The notes beneath the pieces are model-generated. The model was not told where the DNA came from. It did no database searches and was given only the letters and a program-made list of their open reading frames with translations. The position numbers and the translations under genes are program-made. Of a stretch of DNA of 64,000 nucleotides, positions 36,061-46,760 are shown in pieces. Each line of letters starts with the position of its first letter. Position 1 is the stretch's first letter. The DNA comes from Erythroxylum novogranatense (Eukaryota > Streptophyta > Magnoliopsida > Malpighiales > Erythroxylaceae), in contig CM057235.1 of the NCBI GenBank assembly GCA_029891385.1, forward strand, positions 11,855,501-11,919,500, given 5' to 3'.

Positions 36061-38260
36061 AGAGCAGAGATGGTGGGGACGGACCGGTTTAGGGTGGCGG
36101 TTTTGGGTCGATCATGGAAGTCCAATCTGCCAGGGAGACCGAGAGGGCAAGCACAGGCCCGAGTTTTTGCTATGACTCGTGAGGAGGCTGCAGTCGCACC
36201 AGAGGTTGTTACTGGTATGGCTCAGCTCTTTCATTCTACTGTGTATGTTCTGTTTGATTCTGGTAGCACCCATTCCTTTGTCTCTGCTAGTATGATATTG
36301 CCTGGTATGCAATCAGTTCTATTGGATGATTTTCTGCTTGTTAGTACTCCGTTAGGGAGGAATGTCATTGTGAGTCGGATCTTTCGGGATTGTGAACTTA
36401 TTATTGATGGATCTAGTTTGGTAGTGGATCTACTACCTCTAGATCTAAAGGGGTTAGATGTGATTGTCGAAATGGACGTGATGGAGAAGTATAAGGCGAA
36501 GCTAGATTGTGGTCGAAAGGAAGTTGAATTTGATCTGGGAGAGGGTCAGACAGTGGTTTTCAGAGGAGATAGAATGTTGATACCGCCAAGGCTTATTTTA
36601 GCTTTTTTAGCTGACAGATTGATGGGGAGAGGCTGTGAAGCCTTCTTGGCGTGTGTTATGGATACCAGTGTGCTGGAGAGCAGGGTGGAGGATATTCCCA
36701 TTGTGAGGAAATTTCTTGATGTGTTTCCTGAGAAGTTGCCTGGTTTGCCACCGGAGAGGGAGATCGAGTTTTCTATTGAATTGACTCCCGGGACAGCTCC
36801 TATTTCTATTCCACCTTACAGGATGGCTCCAGCTGAGCTGAAAGAGCTTAAGGAGCAGCTGGAGGATCTTTTGGGGAAGGGGTTCATTAGGCCGAGTACC
36901 TCACCTTGGGGTGCGCCGGTCTTGTTTGTGAAGAAGAAGGATGGCACTTGGCGAATGTGCATTGATTATAGGAGGATCAATAAGGTGACAGTGAAGAACA
37001 AGTATCCTCTGCCTCGGATAGATGATTTGTTTGATCAGCTGCAGGGGGCAACGGTCTTCTCTAAGATCGATCTCAGGTCTGGCTACCATCAACTCAGGAT
37101 TAAGGAGTCTGATGTGAGCAAGATAGCCTTCAGGACACGGTATGGCCATTATGAATTTCTGGTCATGCCTTTCGGATTAACCAATGCTCCTGCAGCTTTT
37201 ATGGACCTGATGAACAGAGTCTTCAAGGAGTTTCTGGATCAGTTTGTTATCGTGTTTATCGATGACATTTTGGTATATTCCAGGGATGAGGGAGAGCATG
37301 AGGAGCACTTGAGGATTGTGTTGCGAGAGGTTGAGGAGAGAGAGTCAGTATGCCAAATTCACGAAATGTGAATTTTGGCTTCGTGAAGTGGTCTTCTTGG
37401 GTCATATTGTTTCTGAGAAAGGGGTGCATGTTGATCCCAAGAAGATTGAAGCTGTGGCGAACTGGCATGCTCCGACTACAGTGACTGAGGTGAGGAGTTT
37501 TCTGGATTTGGTAGGCTATTATCGAAGATTTATGGAGGGTTTCTCGATAATTGCCACTCCTTTGACTAAGTTATTAAGGAAGAACCAGAAGTTTATCTGG
37601 AGTGAAGAGTGCCAGCAGAGTTTTGAGGAACTGAAGCACAGATTGACTAGTGCTCCAGTTTTGGCTTTACCCACAGAAGAGGGAGGTTATACTCTATATA
37701 GTGATGCTTCCAGGAAGGGGTTAGGATGTGTGCTTATGCAGGGAGATAAGGTGATAGCATATGCCTCACGGCAGCTAAAGCCTTATGAGATGAACTATCC
37801 GACCCATGATTTGGAGTTAGCAGCTGTGGTCTTTGCCTTGAAGATCTGGAGGCATTATTTGTATGGAGTGCAAACCAGGATCTTCACAGATCACAAGAGT
37901 CTCAAATATCTGTTGAGTCAGAAGGAGTTGAATTTGAGACAGAGGAGATGGATTGAGCTGCTCAAGGATTATGACCTGCTGATTGAGTATCATCCGGGTA
38001 AGGCTAATGTAGTTGCAGATGCCTTGAGCAGGAAGTCTTCCATAGCCTATGTGTAGACAGTGTATTTGCCGCTATTGGAAGAGATGGCTAAGCTCAGGAT
38101 CAGTTTGAAGCAGGAAGAGTCTGATTGCATGATTGCTACTTTCCGGGTAAGACCGATCCTCAGAGGGAAAGTGAAGGAGTTGCAGGTTCAGGATCCCGAG
38201 TTGAGTAAGTTGCGGGAAGAGGTGCAGAGGGGTAAGGAGTCGGATATGATCTTTGAGTGA
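35962..38260 (+). pseudogene. gypsy protease, reverse transcriptase, RNase H (element H)
   Basis: A 469-codon frame (35962-37371) contains the knuckle, protease with [10 protein letters not shown] (Asp near residue 99), and RT with the motifs [37 protein letters not shown] and FIDDILVYS (active-site Asp pair at residues 434-435). A frameshift near 37335 moves to a second frame (37316-38056): [35 protein letters not shown] (RNase H Asp), [23 protein letters not shown] and VADALSRKS. An in-frame TAG at 38054-38056 precedes the integrase linker (38057-38260). All catalytic residues I can check are intact; the damage is frameshift and stop. Confidence 0.94.
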
Positions 38261-39487
38261 TGATGGACTCTGACGATCGAGAATAGGCTCTGTATTCGAT
38301 GTCAAGGAGGTTAAAGATGAGATTCGGATGAGGCGCACAATGCACCTTATGTTATGCACCAGCAAAGACCGGGATGTCAGGATCTCGAGAGACATTTCGG
38401 TGGAGAGGTATGAAGAAGGATGTGATCGAGTATGTGAGTAAGTGTCTGGTGTGTCAGCAAGTCGGGGCTGAACATCAGGCACCTTCAGGCTAGTTGAGGC
38501 CATTGTCCATTCCTGAGTGGAAATGGCAGAGAGTCACTATGGATTTTCTGATGGGATTGCCTAGGACCAGTAGGAGGCATGATGCCATATGGGTGATTGT
38601 GGATAGATTGATGAAATCAACCCATTTTCCGCAATCGAACGCATGATCCTCTGCATGTGTTAGCCAAGAAGTATATTGACGAGGTTGTGAGATTGCATGG
38701 GATCCCGGATTCGATTGTATCTGATAGGGATCCTCGTTTTACTCGAGATTTTAGGGGCGATTTCTGGGAGGCCTTAGTACTAAGTTGAGTTTCAAAGATC
38801 GCTTTCCATCCTCGGACCGATGGTCGATCCGAGAGGACCATTCAACTCTTGAGGAATGCTCGGGGCTTGTGTGATGGATTTTAGAGGAGCATGGGACGAT
38901 CACTTGCCTTTGATCGAATTTGCATATAAAATTCGTATCATTCGAGCATTCGAGATGGCTCCTTATGAGGCTCAGATGGGAGGAGATGTAGGACTCCGGT
39001 GTGTTGGGATGTCGAGGAGATAGGAGACTTTTGGGTCGGAGATGATCTGATGACCGTTGATAAGGTCAATTTGATTAAACACAGGCTGAAGGCAGCTCAG
39101 GACAGGATGAAGAGCTATGAGGATGCTCATAGAAAAGAGATGGAGTATGAGGTCGGCGATAAGGTGTTTCTTAAGACTTCTCCGTGGAAAGGATTTTGAG
39201 ATTCGGCAAAAAGGGTAAGCTGAGTCCGAGGTATGTGGGGCCTTATGAGATTCTGGAGAGGATTGGTCCGTTGGCTTACAGGTTAGCTCTGCCTCCGGAG
39301 TTATCACAGATTCATGTTGTTTTTCATGTTTCTATGCTGAGGAGATATCGATCAGACCCCTCCCACGTCATTCAAGCTGATGAAGTTCAGTTGAGTGATG
39401 ACTTAAGTTATGAAGAGCTTCCAGTGCAGATCTTGGATACCAAAGAAAAGGTTCTCAGAAACAAAACTGTTCAGTTGGTCCTTTTAA
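38261..39487 (+). pseudogene. gypsy integrase and truncated chromodomain tail (element H)
   Basis: Integrase is badly broken. Recognisable are PEWKWQRVTMDFLMGLPRTS (about 38510), [13 protein letters not shown], and the C-terminal parts [24 protein letters not shown] (39100-39180) and [18 protein letters not shown] with [12 protein letters not shown] (39200-39350). The tail reads [24 protein letters not shown] and stops matching the family near 39480, where KVLWRNH-type sequence would follow. From 39488 the palindrome begins. The chromodomain, which guides integration to heterochromatin, is therefore cut off. Confidence 0.88.
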
Positions 39488-39868
39488 TGTTGGACCCCAC
39501 CCCCCACACCTGGGCTAACATTTCCCACCCAGCGTGTGTTTGTAGGTTATACCACGGCGGTGTTTGCGAGTTATACATGACATCAACCTTAATCGATCTT
39601 GTCCTCTTTGGTCGAGGTGAGACGGCTCGAACCCAAAACCTCAAGGTTTTGTTCCACTTTAAGTGGACGCCTCTCACCATTGAGCCAATAAAGTGGAACA
39701 AAACCTTGAGTTCTTGGGTTCGAGCCGTGGCTCACCCTTGACCAAAGAGGACAGTACTGATTAAGGTTGGATGTCGCAGTATAACCCGCAAATACCCGCC
39801 GTGGTATAACCCGCAAACACACGCTGGGTGGGAAATGTTAGCCCAGGTGTGGGGGGTGGGGTCCAACA
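39488..39868. repeat. 381-bp near-perfect palindrome (foldback/MITE-like)
   Basis: Two arms of about 178 bp flank a loop of about 27 bp (near 39665-39691). The outermost 55 bases of the arms are identical inverted copies, starting TGTTGGACCCCACC and ending GGGGTCCAACA. Inner parts differ by scattered changes. TG...CA ends match LTR ends. The inner arms contain GGCTCGAACCC-like words seen in many plant repeats and reminiscent of a tRNA B box. No TSD flanks it on its own: left TTTTAA, right CTTCAA. The right neighbour CTTCA is H's duplication. The whole could fold into a long hairpin RNA if transcribed. Confidence 0.9.
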
Positions 39869-39873
39869 CTTCA

Positions 39874-40823
39874 ATACCTCATCAAATTCATGTTCAAATC
39901 TAATTTAAAAATCATTCACAATGCAACTCACAAGTCATTATCTTGCATACATCAAAATCCAAAGCAAAACCAAAAACAAAAGCTATCAAATAACTATCAT
40001 ATTCCATACCTCAATTCATCATCAACTCAATACATATTCTATCCAATTCAAGCATCATATAATTCATATTGCATCATGCTATCAAGTTTAGAATTCCCCT
40101 ACTTATTTAGCTTCAAGTTATTAATTTAAAGAACCAACTAATCTAACCCTTCCAAGTAATCAACACACATATAAGATCAAGTGCAAATTTCAACACCAAC
40201 AAGACAATAACACAAAAATTAATAAAACCTACTTCTTGAAACAATAACTTACAAATATATCAAGTGAAGATGATCCAAAATCAAACAAAATTCCAGAAGT
40301 TGAGAGGGAGAAAGAGGTTTCGATGGTGCGAGTAGTGAGAAGGCAACAGAAACACCAAATGAGCTAGAGTGATTCAGCTCTTGCTTTGCAAGGTGTCCCA
40401 ACTTTGAAGGTACACGTGTCCTTCTATGGAGTTACCTACATGGAAAATATAAGAGTGGGCCACTTTCTTCTTATCATGCTGCCAAATGTCACAATTCAAT
40501 TAGGCCACTTGTCACTCAACCAATATTCCAAATGTCAATGCATTAGCTATGCCAAATGTCACTAACACCTAGGCTTACTCATCCAATATTTCATATACCA
40601 ACTTGTCTTCCCATTTGACCTTTTTCTAATTCAAATATATATTTTAATACCTCAATTCTCTAATAGTATCAACTAATTCCAAATCACTAAATATAATCCA
40701 TTAGACCAAAAATTTAGACATATGCAATACACATTCAAATCATAGCACAATTTTAACACCTATCACACATGTACTTTCATGAACATGTAATATTTCAACT
40801 AGGGTGTAGTTTGGGGCCTTACA
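39874..40823 (-). repeat. old repeat J, segment 3 (right of H), ends GGCCTTACA
   Basis: The AT-rich segment continues J after H's duplication and ends at 40823 in GGGGCCTTACA. Read on the minus strand this is TGTAAGGCCCCAAAC, a typical start of a gypsy LTR. The flank CTATG (40824-40828) would be its duplication. No coding capacity is seen. The 5' (right) border of J is thus fairly well placed, and the left one is outside the window. Confidence 0.4.
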
Positions 40824-40941
40824 CTATGTCTAATCGAAACATTGTATGATGAAATTATTAAATTATATGAAAAAATCATGCACAGAAAGGTTAGTTAAAA
40901 CTACTTGGACATTCCTAAATATTTAGGTGTTCATGATGTGT

Positions 40942-41673
40942 TGTTGGATGGCAATCTTAATCTATGATTATAAATTGTTAAATTGGAGAATTAAAGATTA
41001 ATAAAAGGAGTTTTAATTTATTTAATTTTAATTTTTAATTGTAGTTATAATGTATAATCATTACGAATATATTTGGGGACTAATGGGTCTCACATAAAGA
41101 ATAAGTTGAAAAAAGTAAACATATTTCAATTAAGTTGAACTTCATTATAAAGTTTAAGCAACTTTATGATTAAATATGAGATACTTAATAAATGAGGATC
41201 AATATGAGATATTGGATCTTATTTGGGTATAATAGGTATTTAATTAGAATAATTTGTAATTATAATTAAAGTTTAATTGAAATTAGAATTTATTTTCGAT
41301 TAAATTACTAAAATGTCCTAAACTTATTATAAATAGGATTAAGCTCTAATAAAGCTAACACTTTTTTCTTAATCCTCTCTATAAGAGTTACAGAGTTTTC
41401 TCAACTATTTTGTATATACCATTAGAGGTCAGACACTTATGCGGCTATGGTGATTGAGATGGATCATTTTCAAAAACAGTTCAAGGGATATGATAAGAAT
41501 ATAATGAAACTTCAGAATAAAGTATGAATTAAGATTCATGCTTTATTATAATTTATGTATTAATCATTTTATGAAAATAAAGAAAACTTGACTTTTAGGA
41601 CATTAAAATAAGAAGAAAGTTTTATAATTATTCAGCTGCACTTAGGATTTGATCACGTCCCGATTTCCTAACA
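40942..41673. repeat. possible solo LTR, TGTTGG...CTAACA
   Basis: A 732-bp AT-rich block has LTR-like ends, TGTTGGATGGC and GATTTCCTAACA, and a transcript-start-like CTCTATAAGAG near 41377. No clear target duplication is seen (left TGTGT, right AATAC). Its right end coincides with the border of the duplicated segment that starts at about 41674. This is a weak call. Confidence 0.3.
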
Positions 41674-43510
41674 AATACTCCATCCTTTACTTATGATATT
41701 TCATCCAAATTATCCAAAGCTTTGTTTACCTTAATATGGGTTGTATTATGTATATTTAATCTCTTTTCAACATAAAAGATGGCATAACTTATTGTACTAG
41801 GCTGACAAGTTGCAGCGTTGGACAAGTTGGTACTGCGACTTTGCTTCTCCTTTTTTTTTGTACTGTGGAGAGAGATTAAGCCCTCAAGAACGCAACTAAT
41901 CTAGCATCATACTGGATATAGATGTTATGATGCTGATCTAGTGTTAGCTGTAATGGTTTCCTGGCTGCTCCACCACTCATTCGACGTTGATGCTATGCGG
42001 CACCATTGCGTTTTATTTCTTTTAGTTTTTTGGATTAAGGCCTTCCTATTTACTTTGCTTTCACGTTTTTGGACAAATTCCCTATAGAGGGTGTTTCATA
42101 CTAGCTGTTAGGATGGAGTTCTTTGGATGGTAGTAGTTACCAGTCAGCTTACAGATCTCCCGTATCCGTGGGATAACTCAGCTCACGTGTATCAGACGCT
42201 ACCTACCCTTATTTTGACAAAAACTGCCAGCCCAACTGCGGCTTCCTATCTCTATACCTGTTGTGCTGCCTCCTCCTCTTTTTCGATAACTCAACTCTTC
42301 CCTCGATCAACTCGATTGTCTTTTCAGCTGTAAAAAAAGTTGTAGGATCGCCTCTACTCTATCGTTAGGAGTTAGGCGTTAGGCACCTATATATATCTAT
42401 ATACATATATATTTATAATATTTCATAAGCCATTAGTAGTCCATCTTTGAACCTGACGTGTCGACTAAGCCTACAAAACCTCCTTGGTTTTGTATTAGTA
42501 GTATGGGATTTAATTTATTAGTATTCTTTTATTTATTTTTCGTATTAGTCTTTTTAGTATTATTAGTATTGGTATTTATTTCTTTATTTTTGCATTTATT
42601 GGTATTTATCAATATTATTACTTTATTAGTAGTTTATTTTATTTTATTTTTTATGCGTGTTGTTATCTTTTTATAGAGTTGTAGCGTGATTATTATTATT
42701 ATTATTATGCTTATTATTATTTTATTTGTGATTATTATTTTAGTCTTAATTATTTTTCGTGCTAGTTCTTTAATTCTGTCTTTTGTTTTTCTGCATCATA
42801 TTTACCTGTCATATTTGCATGTGGGTCTATTCGGGAAACAACCTCTCTACTATGCAGAGGTAAGGCTGCGTATTATCATATTTCTCCAGACCCTGCTTTA
42901 TTGTGAGATTTCAGACTGGGTGTGATGACGAAGACGATGATATTTTATATGAAAATGTTGATGAAAGACATGATTATATACATTACGGCAGATCTGGAAT
43001 TTTTTTCATACCTTACTCACCTATTGCAGTGTAGCATATGAATCCCATCGTTAGAAGTTAATGAATCCCTTCTTTATTTCAATCCCTCAATTTTAGAGCT
43101 ACAAGCATAGAAAAAAATAACCATTCGGGTATACAATCAAACATATAAAACCGAACATTCCATCTTGATGTAGAGATTAAGACTTCTTTGTTTAAGGGAT
43201 GGAGATAAAAATTTCAGCTTCTTTCATAAGACTGAAGTCTTAAGGCCTAACAATAAGATACTTTTATCATTAACTCTCAAGGGATTTAGGCAAAATGATA
43301 CTCCATCCTCAATTATGATTTTCATCCTGTCCAAAGCTTTATTTACCATAAGATGAGTTGTATTATATATGTTTAATCTCTTTTCAACTTGAAAATTGGC
43401 AAAGCTTATTGTATTGTGCTCAAAATAGTTATGTATTGGATATTTTATACGAAAATGTAGATGAAAACATGATTGATATGCATTATGACAGATCTGGAAT
43501 TGTCTTACCA
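41674..43510. repeat. direct duplication, first copy split by a 1.1-kb insertion
   Basis: About 41674-41808 resembles 43281-43420 (shared words ATACTCCATCCT, TCCAAAGCTTT, TTTAATCTCTTTTCAAC). About 42936-43005 resembles 43440-43502 (TATTTTATA, GAAAATGT, CAGATCTGGAATT). In the second copy these two blocks are nearly adjacent. In the first they are 1.1 kb apart. So 41809-42935 is an insertion in copy one. It contains TTA/ATT-rich microsatellites (42500-42760) and a SINE relic at its right end. No genes are seen. Confidence 0.6.
42822..42938 (+). mobile_element. Au-type SINE relic, 3' part
   Basis: TCGGGAAACAACCTCTCTAC, a G-rich AGAGGTAAGGCTGCGTA, CTCCAGACCCTGCTTTATTGTGAGATTTCAGACTGGG in that order match, from memory, the conserved body of the plant Au SINE family. 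The expected TTG-repeat tail is decayed to GATGACGAAGACGATGA. The tRNA-like 5' part is not recognisable. It is a non-coding RNA-derived element that depends on a LINE for movement. Confidence 0.65.
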
Positions 43511-43886
43511 ATATTCTACTTTGTTGTACTGTGTCGTCTAACCGAATCTAGGGCCATGATAGTCTTTTTCTGCTAATCCTTTCCTATTCAAATTGAATGA
43601 ACATCTCATCTCACGTTTAGTTATACTGTTTAATATAATCAGAATATTACATAATATTCGCATTACTGATGAGTGATGAGAAAACTTGGGGTACTGTGTG
43701 CCGAAAGAGGCAAGGGAACTTCACTTCCACAGTTGAGTACATTCATAAAGTACATGAAAACATACGCATTCGCAAGGGTATAAGCTAATGAGCAAGTCCA
43801 GTGCTTGCTCCGTCCTTATTTAAAACCATAGAAGTTGGTACATACTTATTTTTTAGAACAACAGAAAGCATTGTTCTTTAAATATT

Positions 43887-44475
43887 TTAGTTTGTTTTAT
43901 CATCAGCGAAGAAGGCATCAGGAGCCTCATCAGCATGAGCGCAGCACCTGTTGCAACCGTACCTGTACCTGTATCTGCTGCAGCACCCGTAAGAACATCC
44001 TCCTCGTCCTCCACCTGGGTATCCACCGCGGCCACCTCCCGGGTAGCCACCACGACCACCTCCTGGATAGCCGCCGCGACCACCTCCTGGATAGCCACCA
44101 TAGCCAGGTCCTCCGTACTGCTCAGTACTTTCGCTGCTTTCCTCTAAACCATCATAATATATTTATATACGAGTGTAAGTCGTAAACTTGTTATCTTTTA
44201 ATTTCTTAACTTCCAGTAAGCAATGTTATGTGCAATATACGGACATTTTCAAAAATGAGACATTAATGGAGTAACATGTTGGAAGTTGATGACGTACACT
44301 AGTGAAATGCTTCCCAAAGAGAATGACTTGTTTGAAATGATCAAGTATAAATACAACGAGACACAGAAAGAAACTTACTTGTGGCAGTCGTGGAGGTGGA
44401 AATGTCAGCCGAGACTATTAGAAGAAGAGCAGAAAGAGCCAACAGAAGAAGCAACAAGGTCCTAGTGTAAGCCAT
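43887..44475 (-). CDS. secreted glycine-rich protein with C-terminal Cys-rich tail (GRP3-like), two exons
   Basis: Exon 1 is 44475-44379 and exon 2 is 44143-43887. The intron of 235 bp has GT (44378-44377) and AG (44145-44144), donor GTAAGT, acceptor TTTAG. The joined product is 117 residues. Residues 1-23 form a signal peptide with a Leu-rich core (TLLLLLLALSALLLIVSA). A short acidic/Ser stretch follows, then a Gly-rich region with four GGYPGGGR-type repeats, then a tail with six Cys in C-x3-CC, then C-x2-CC spacing, ending in DEAPDAFFADDKTN. Architecture and Cys pattern match the small plant apoplastic GRP3/GRP-3S family, some of which interact with wall-associated kinases. Splicing restores one frame across both exons, and no damage is seen. 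It is the only intact host gene here. Partner and expression are unknown. Confidence 0.88.
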
Positions 44476-44541
44476 TTTGGAACTTGGAGAAGAAGTGCTT
44501 GTGTGCTTAAGAAGTGATGACCCTAAGCGTCTTAGCAATGC

Positions 44542-44552
44542 CCTATTTATAG
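44542..44552 (-). promoter_or_regulatory. TATA box of the glycine-rich protein gene
   Basis: The minus strand reads CTATAAATAGG, a consensus plant TATA box, 67 bp upstream of the ATG. A start site near 44512 and a leader of roughly 35-40 nt would follow. Confidence 0.7.
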
Positions 44553-46482
44553 ATAGATAAGGTATGGCCATTGCCCAATTACCAGAGATAGAGAGAGACA
44601 GATTATGCTGAGTTTGAGTTATTATTGATCGACATGGATGATTCCAGACAGTTGCCTTCCATAAATGATCACATGCAACTTGTCATATTTCTCTCTTTGA
44701 ATGTTATCCGTAATATTTTTGGTTTCAAAACTATGAATTAATGCGAGACCCCACGTTGAAATTGGATTGGCATCAACGGGTTAGATGGTGCCGATTCAAA
44801 CAACGTCAGACATGATGCTTCCTCTCTCTGAACACGTTTCATCTAAAACAATGCTCTTAATATAGAACCTACACTCGCTAATTACGATATTTGTTACTTT
44901 TAGCTGCATTGTTAGATTTTTTTTTCTTTTGAAACGAAGAAATTCGAATTGTTATCTTTTAAATACACACCGGGTAAATCTTTAAATTGAAGTAATAATT
45001 TTTAAATTATGTTAAAATGAAAATAGTTATAATATAAATAATCATTTAGGAATCAAATAAAAAATTTATAATCACTCATTTATTATTTAAGGAACATAAT
45101 AAATATTTTGTTAAATCTTTACAATGATTGTTCATTTTAATGTAAAAATTACAATATTTTATTTTAAATTATTCTGCTCACTATATAATGTTTTTCATTA
45201 TTAGTAAAAAGAATCCTTTCAATAATTATTCTCATAAAACTATATAATTTTATATTAATGAATCTCCTTCTGTAATACTTGGGTAGGGTTAAATTCTCTG
45301 CTTAGAAGTCAAATTAGGTCACACTCGAACAGCCACATCGCCGAAGAAGAAGCCATGTGCCAGAAACTTACATGTGAACTTCTCAACCTGATCCGCGGCG
45401 AGAGTCCTTGCAATGGGTCATCATCCACATCGTTTTCTGACAAACATTATATAGTGTTCGATGTTTTGCGTAATTGGGTAACATCATAATTGCACCATAT
45501 TAAGGCAGTTAGAACTTTGATATATAAACAAGATTAATATAAACCACATTAAACGTCTTCAACAACAGTCACGATCTACTATGAGCTCTGTATAATATAT
45601 TGTAGAGGATTCTTGATTTCAAAGATATGTATACATATATATATATATAAACACTAATTTAAAAGAGTGAAATTATGATCTATTCAACAGTAAAAAATTT
45701 TGATTTATAAAATAAAATGTGCATGCCTTCTCTCCCTTTCTTCCCTCTCCTTCCTTCGTCGTCGATATTCGATTGGTTTTGTACAATATTCATACCTACA
45801 AAAGTATCTAAACCTACCTCTAGTGCTAGAGGAGTTACACGAGGCAGAAGGTCCAGGTAATATTTTGAAGTTGAGCCTTTCTAGCAATGGGACCGGGATC
45901 GATATGATGATTGATAGAGCGGTCGACCTACTATAGGCACCTATAGGGATTATTGTGTGAGACCACGATCCAGGCACATAGGACTCACATTACTCTAAAG
46001 ATTTTTTAAATGATATATGTCATCTTATGTAATGATTGTGAATTACTTATACGGCATAATATTTGAAAAGGTTATTAAATAATGTATTGAATTATAAAAG
46101 AACTATTCAATCAAGGAGGGTTCCAAGCAATTTTTTGATGATAATAAACATAATTATCACTAATGATTTATTATTTTGATAAAAATGTATGAACAAAATT
46201 AAACCATAAATTCAATAAGATAGTTTATGATGTTGATAAATAGAAGTTAAAGTTTCCAACCAATGAAGATTAAACCAAGAATAAAAATAGATCTAGGCTC
46301 ATCAAGGTCATATTTACCTTATTATTATTAATTATATTTTCACTTTGTTAATTTGATATTATAAAAGACTTACCATTTATAAATATTTTATCTTACGTTA
46401 TCGCATAAGTCTTTTCATTCATCAAGAGATATTGAAGCTTTTAGTTTTAAAATAAAAACCTTTTAATCTTTCAAACAAACTT
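44553..46482. other. intergenic DNA upstream of the glycine-rich protein gene
   Basis: This is about 1.9 kb, AT-rich, with no gene I can support. It should contain the rest of the gene's promoter. A 44-codon frame at 45355-45489 (MCQKLTCELLNLIRGES...) and overlapping frames at 45700-45977 match nothing I recognise. A TA tract lies near 45632-45650. Confidence 0.5.
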
Positions 46483-46760
46483 CACTAAAAGAAAACAACA
46501 TAATCTGCGATGTTTAAAAAACGTCATAAATAACGTCAAAAATGTAGTGTAGGCAAAAGATTTCTGTGATATTTTTCATAAAACATTACAAAAAATATGG
46601 ATATTCTGTGATGTTTTAAAAAATTTTACTGAAAGATTGGTCTTTCTGCAACATTTTTTGGAACATCACGGAAAATCACATTCCGCGACGTTATTAAGAA
46701 ATCGTGAAATGTTATTTTTTGTGACGTTTACACAAAAATATCATAGATAGTATTATTTTT
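46483..46760. repeat. terminal and subterminal repeats of CACTA element K
   Basis: CACTA begins at 46483. Multiple direct and inverted short repeats follow (TGCGATGTTT, AACGTC, CTGTGATATTTTT, TCTGTGATGTTTT, AACATTTTTTGGAACATCACGG, CGCGACGTT). In CACTA elements such arrays bind the TNPA-type protein. Confidence 0.7.

Larger units (their letters stand above)
31648..39868 (+). mobile_element. Ty3/gypsy chromovirus H (Tekay/Del type) with abnormal right end
   Basis: The order is 5' LTR (31648-34703), primer site (34708), gag, protease, RT, RNase H, integrase and the start of a chromodomain-type tail (to about 39480), followed by a 381-bp palindrome (39488-39868). RT before integrase proves Ty3/gypsy. 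The motif [17 protein letters not shown] at the end is typical of Tekay/Del chromoviruses. CTTCA occurs at 31643-31647 and again at 39869-39873, exactly outside both ends, so 31648-39868 behaves as one inserted unit. Yet there is no 3' LTR copy and no purine tract. Confidence 0.85.

Noticed and set aside
43835..44185. Plus-strand ORFs rich in His/Arg or Ser/Thr
   Set aside because: They are the complement of the glycine-rich exon 2 on the minus strand, which has splice sites, signal peptide and Cys tail.
45700..45977. Overlapping ORFs on both strands
   Set aside because: There is no domain, no homology I recognise, no promoter or splice context, and they overlap each other completely.
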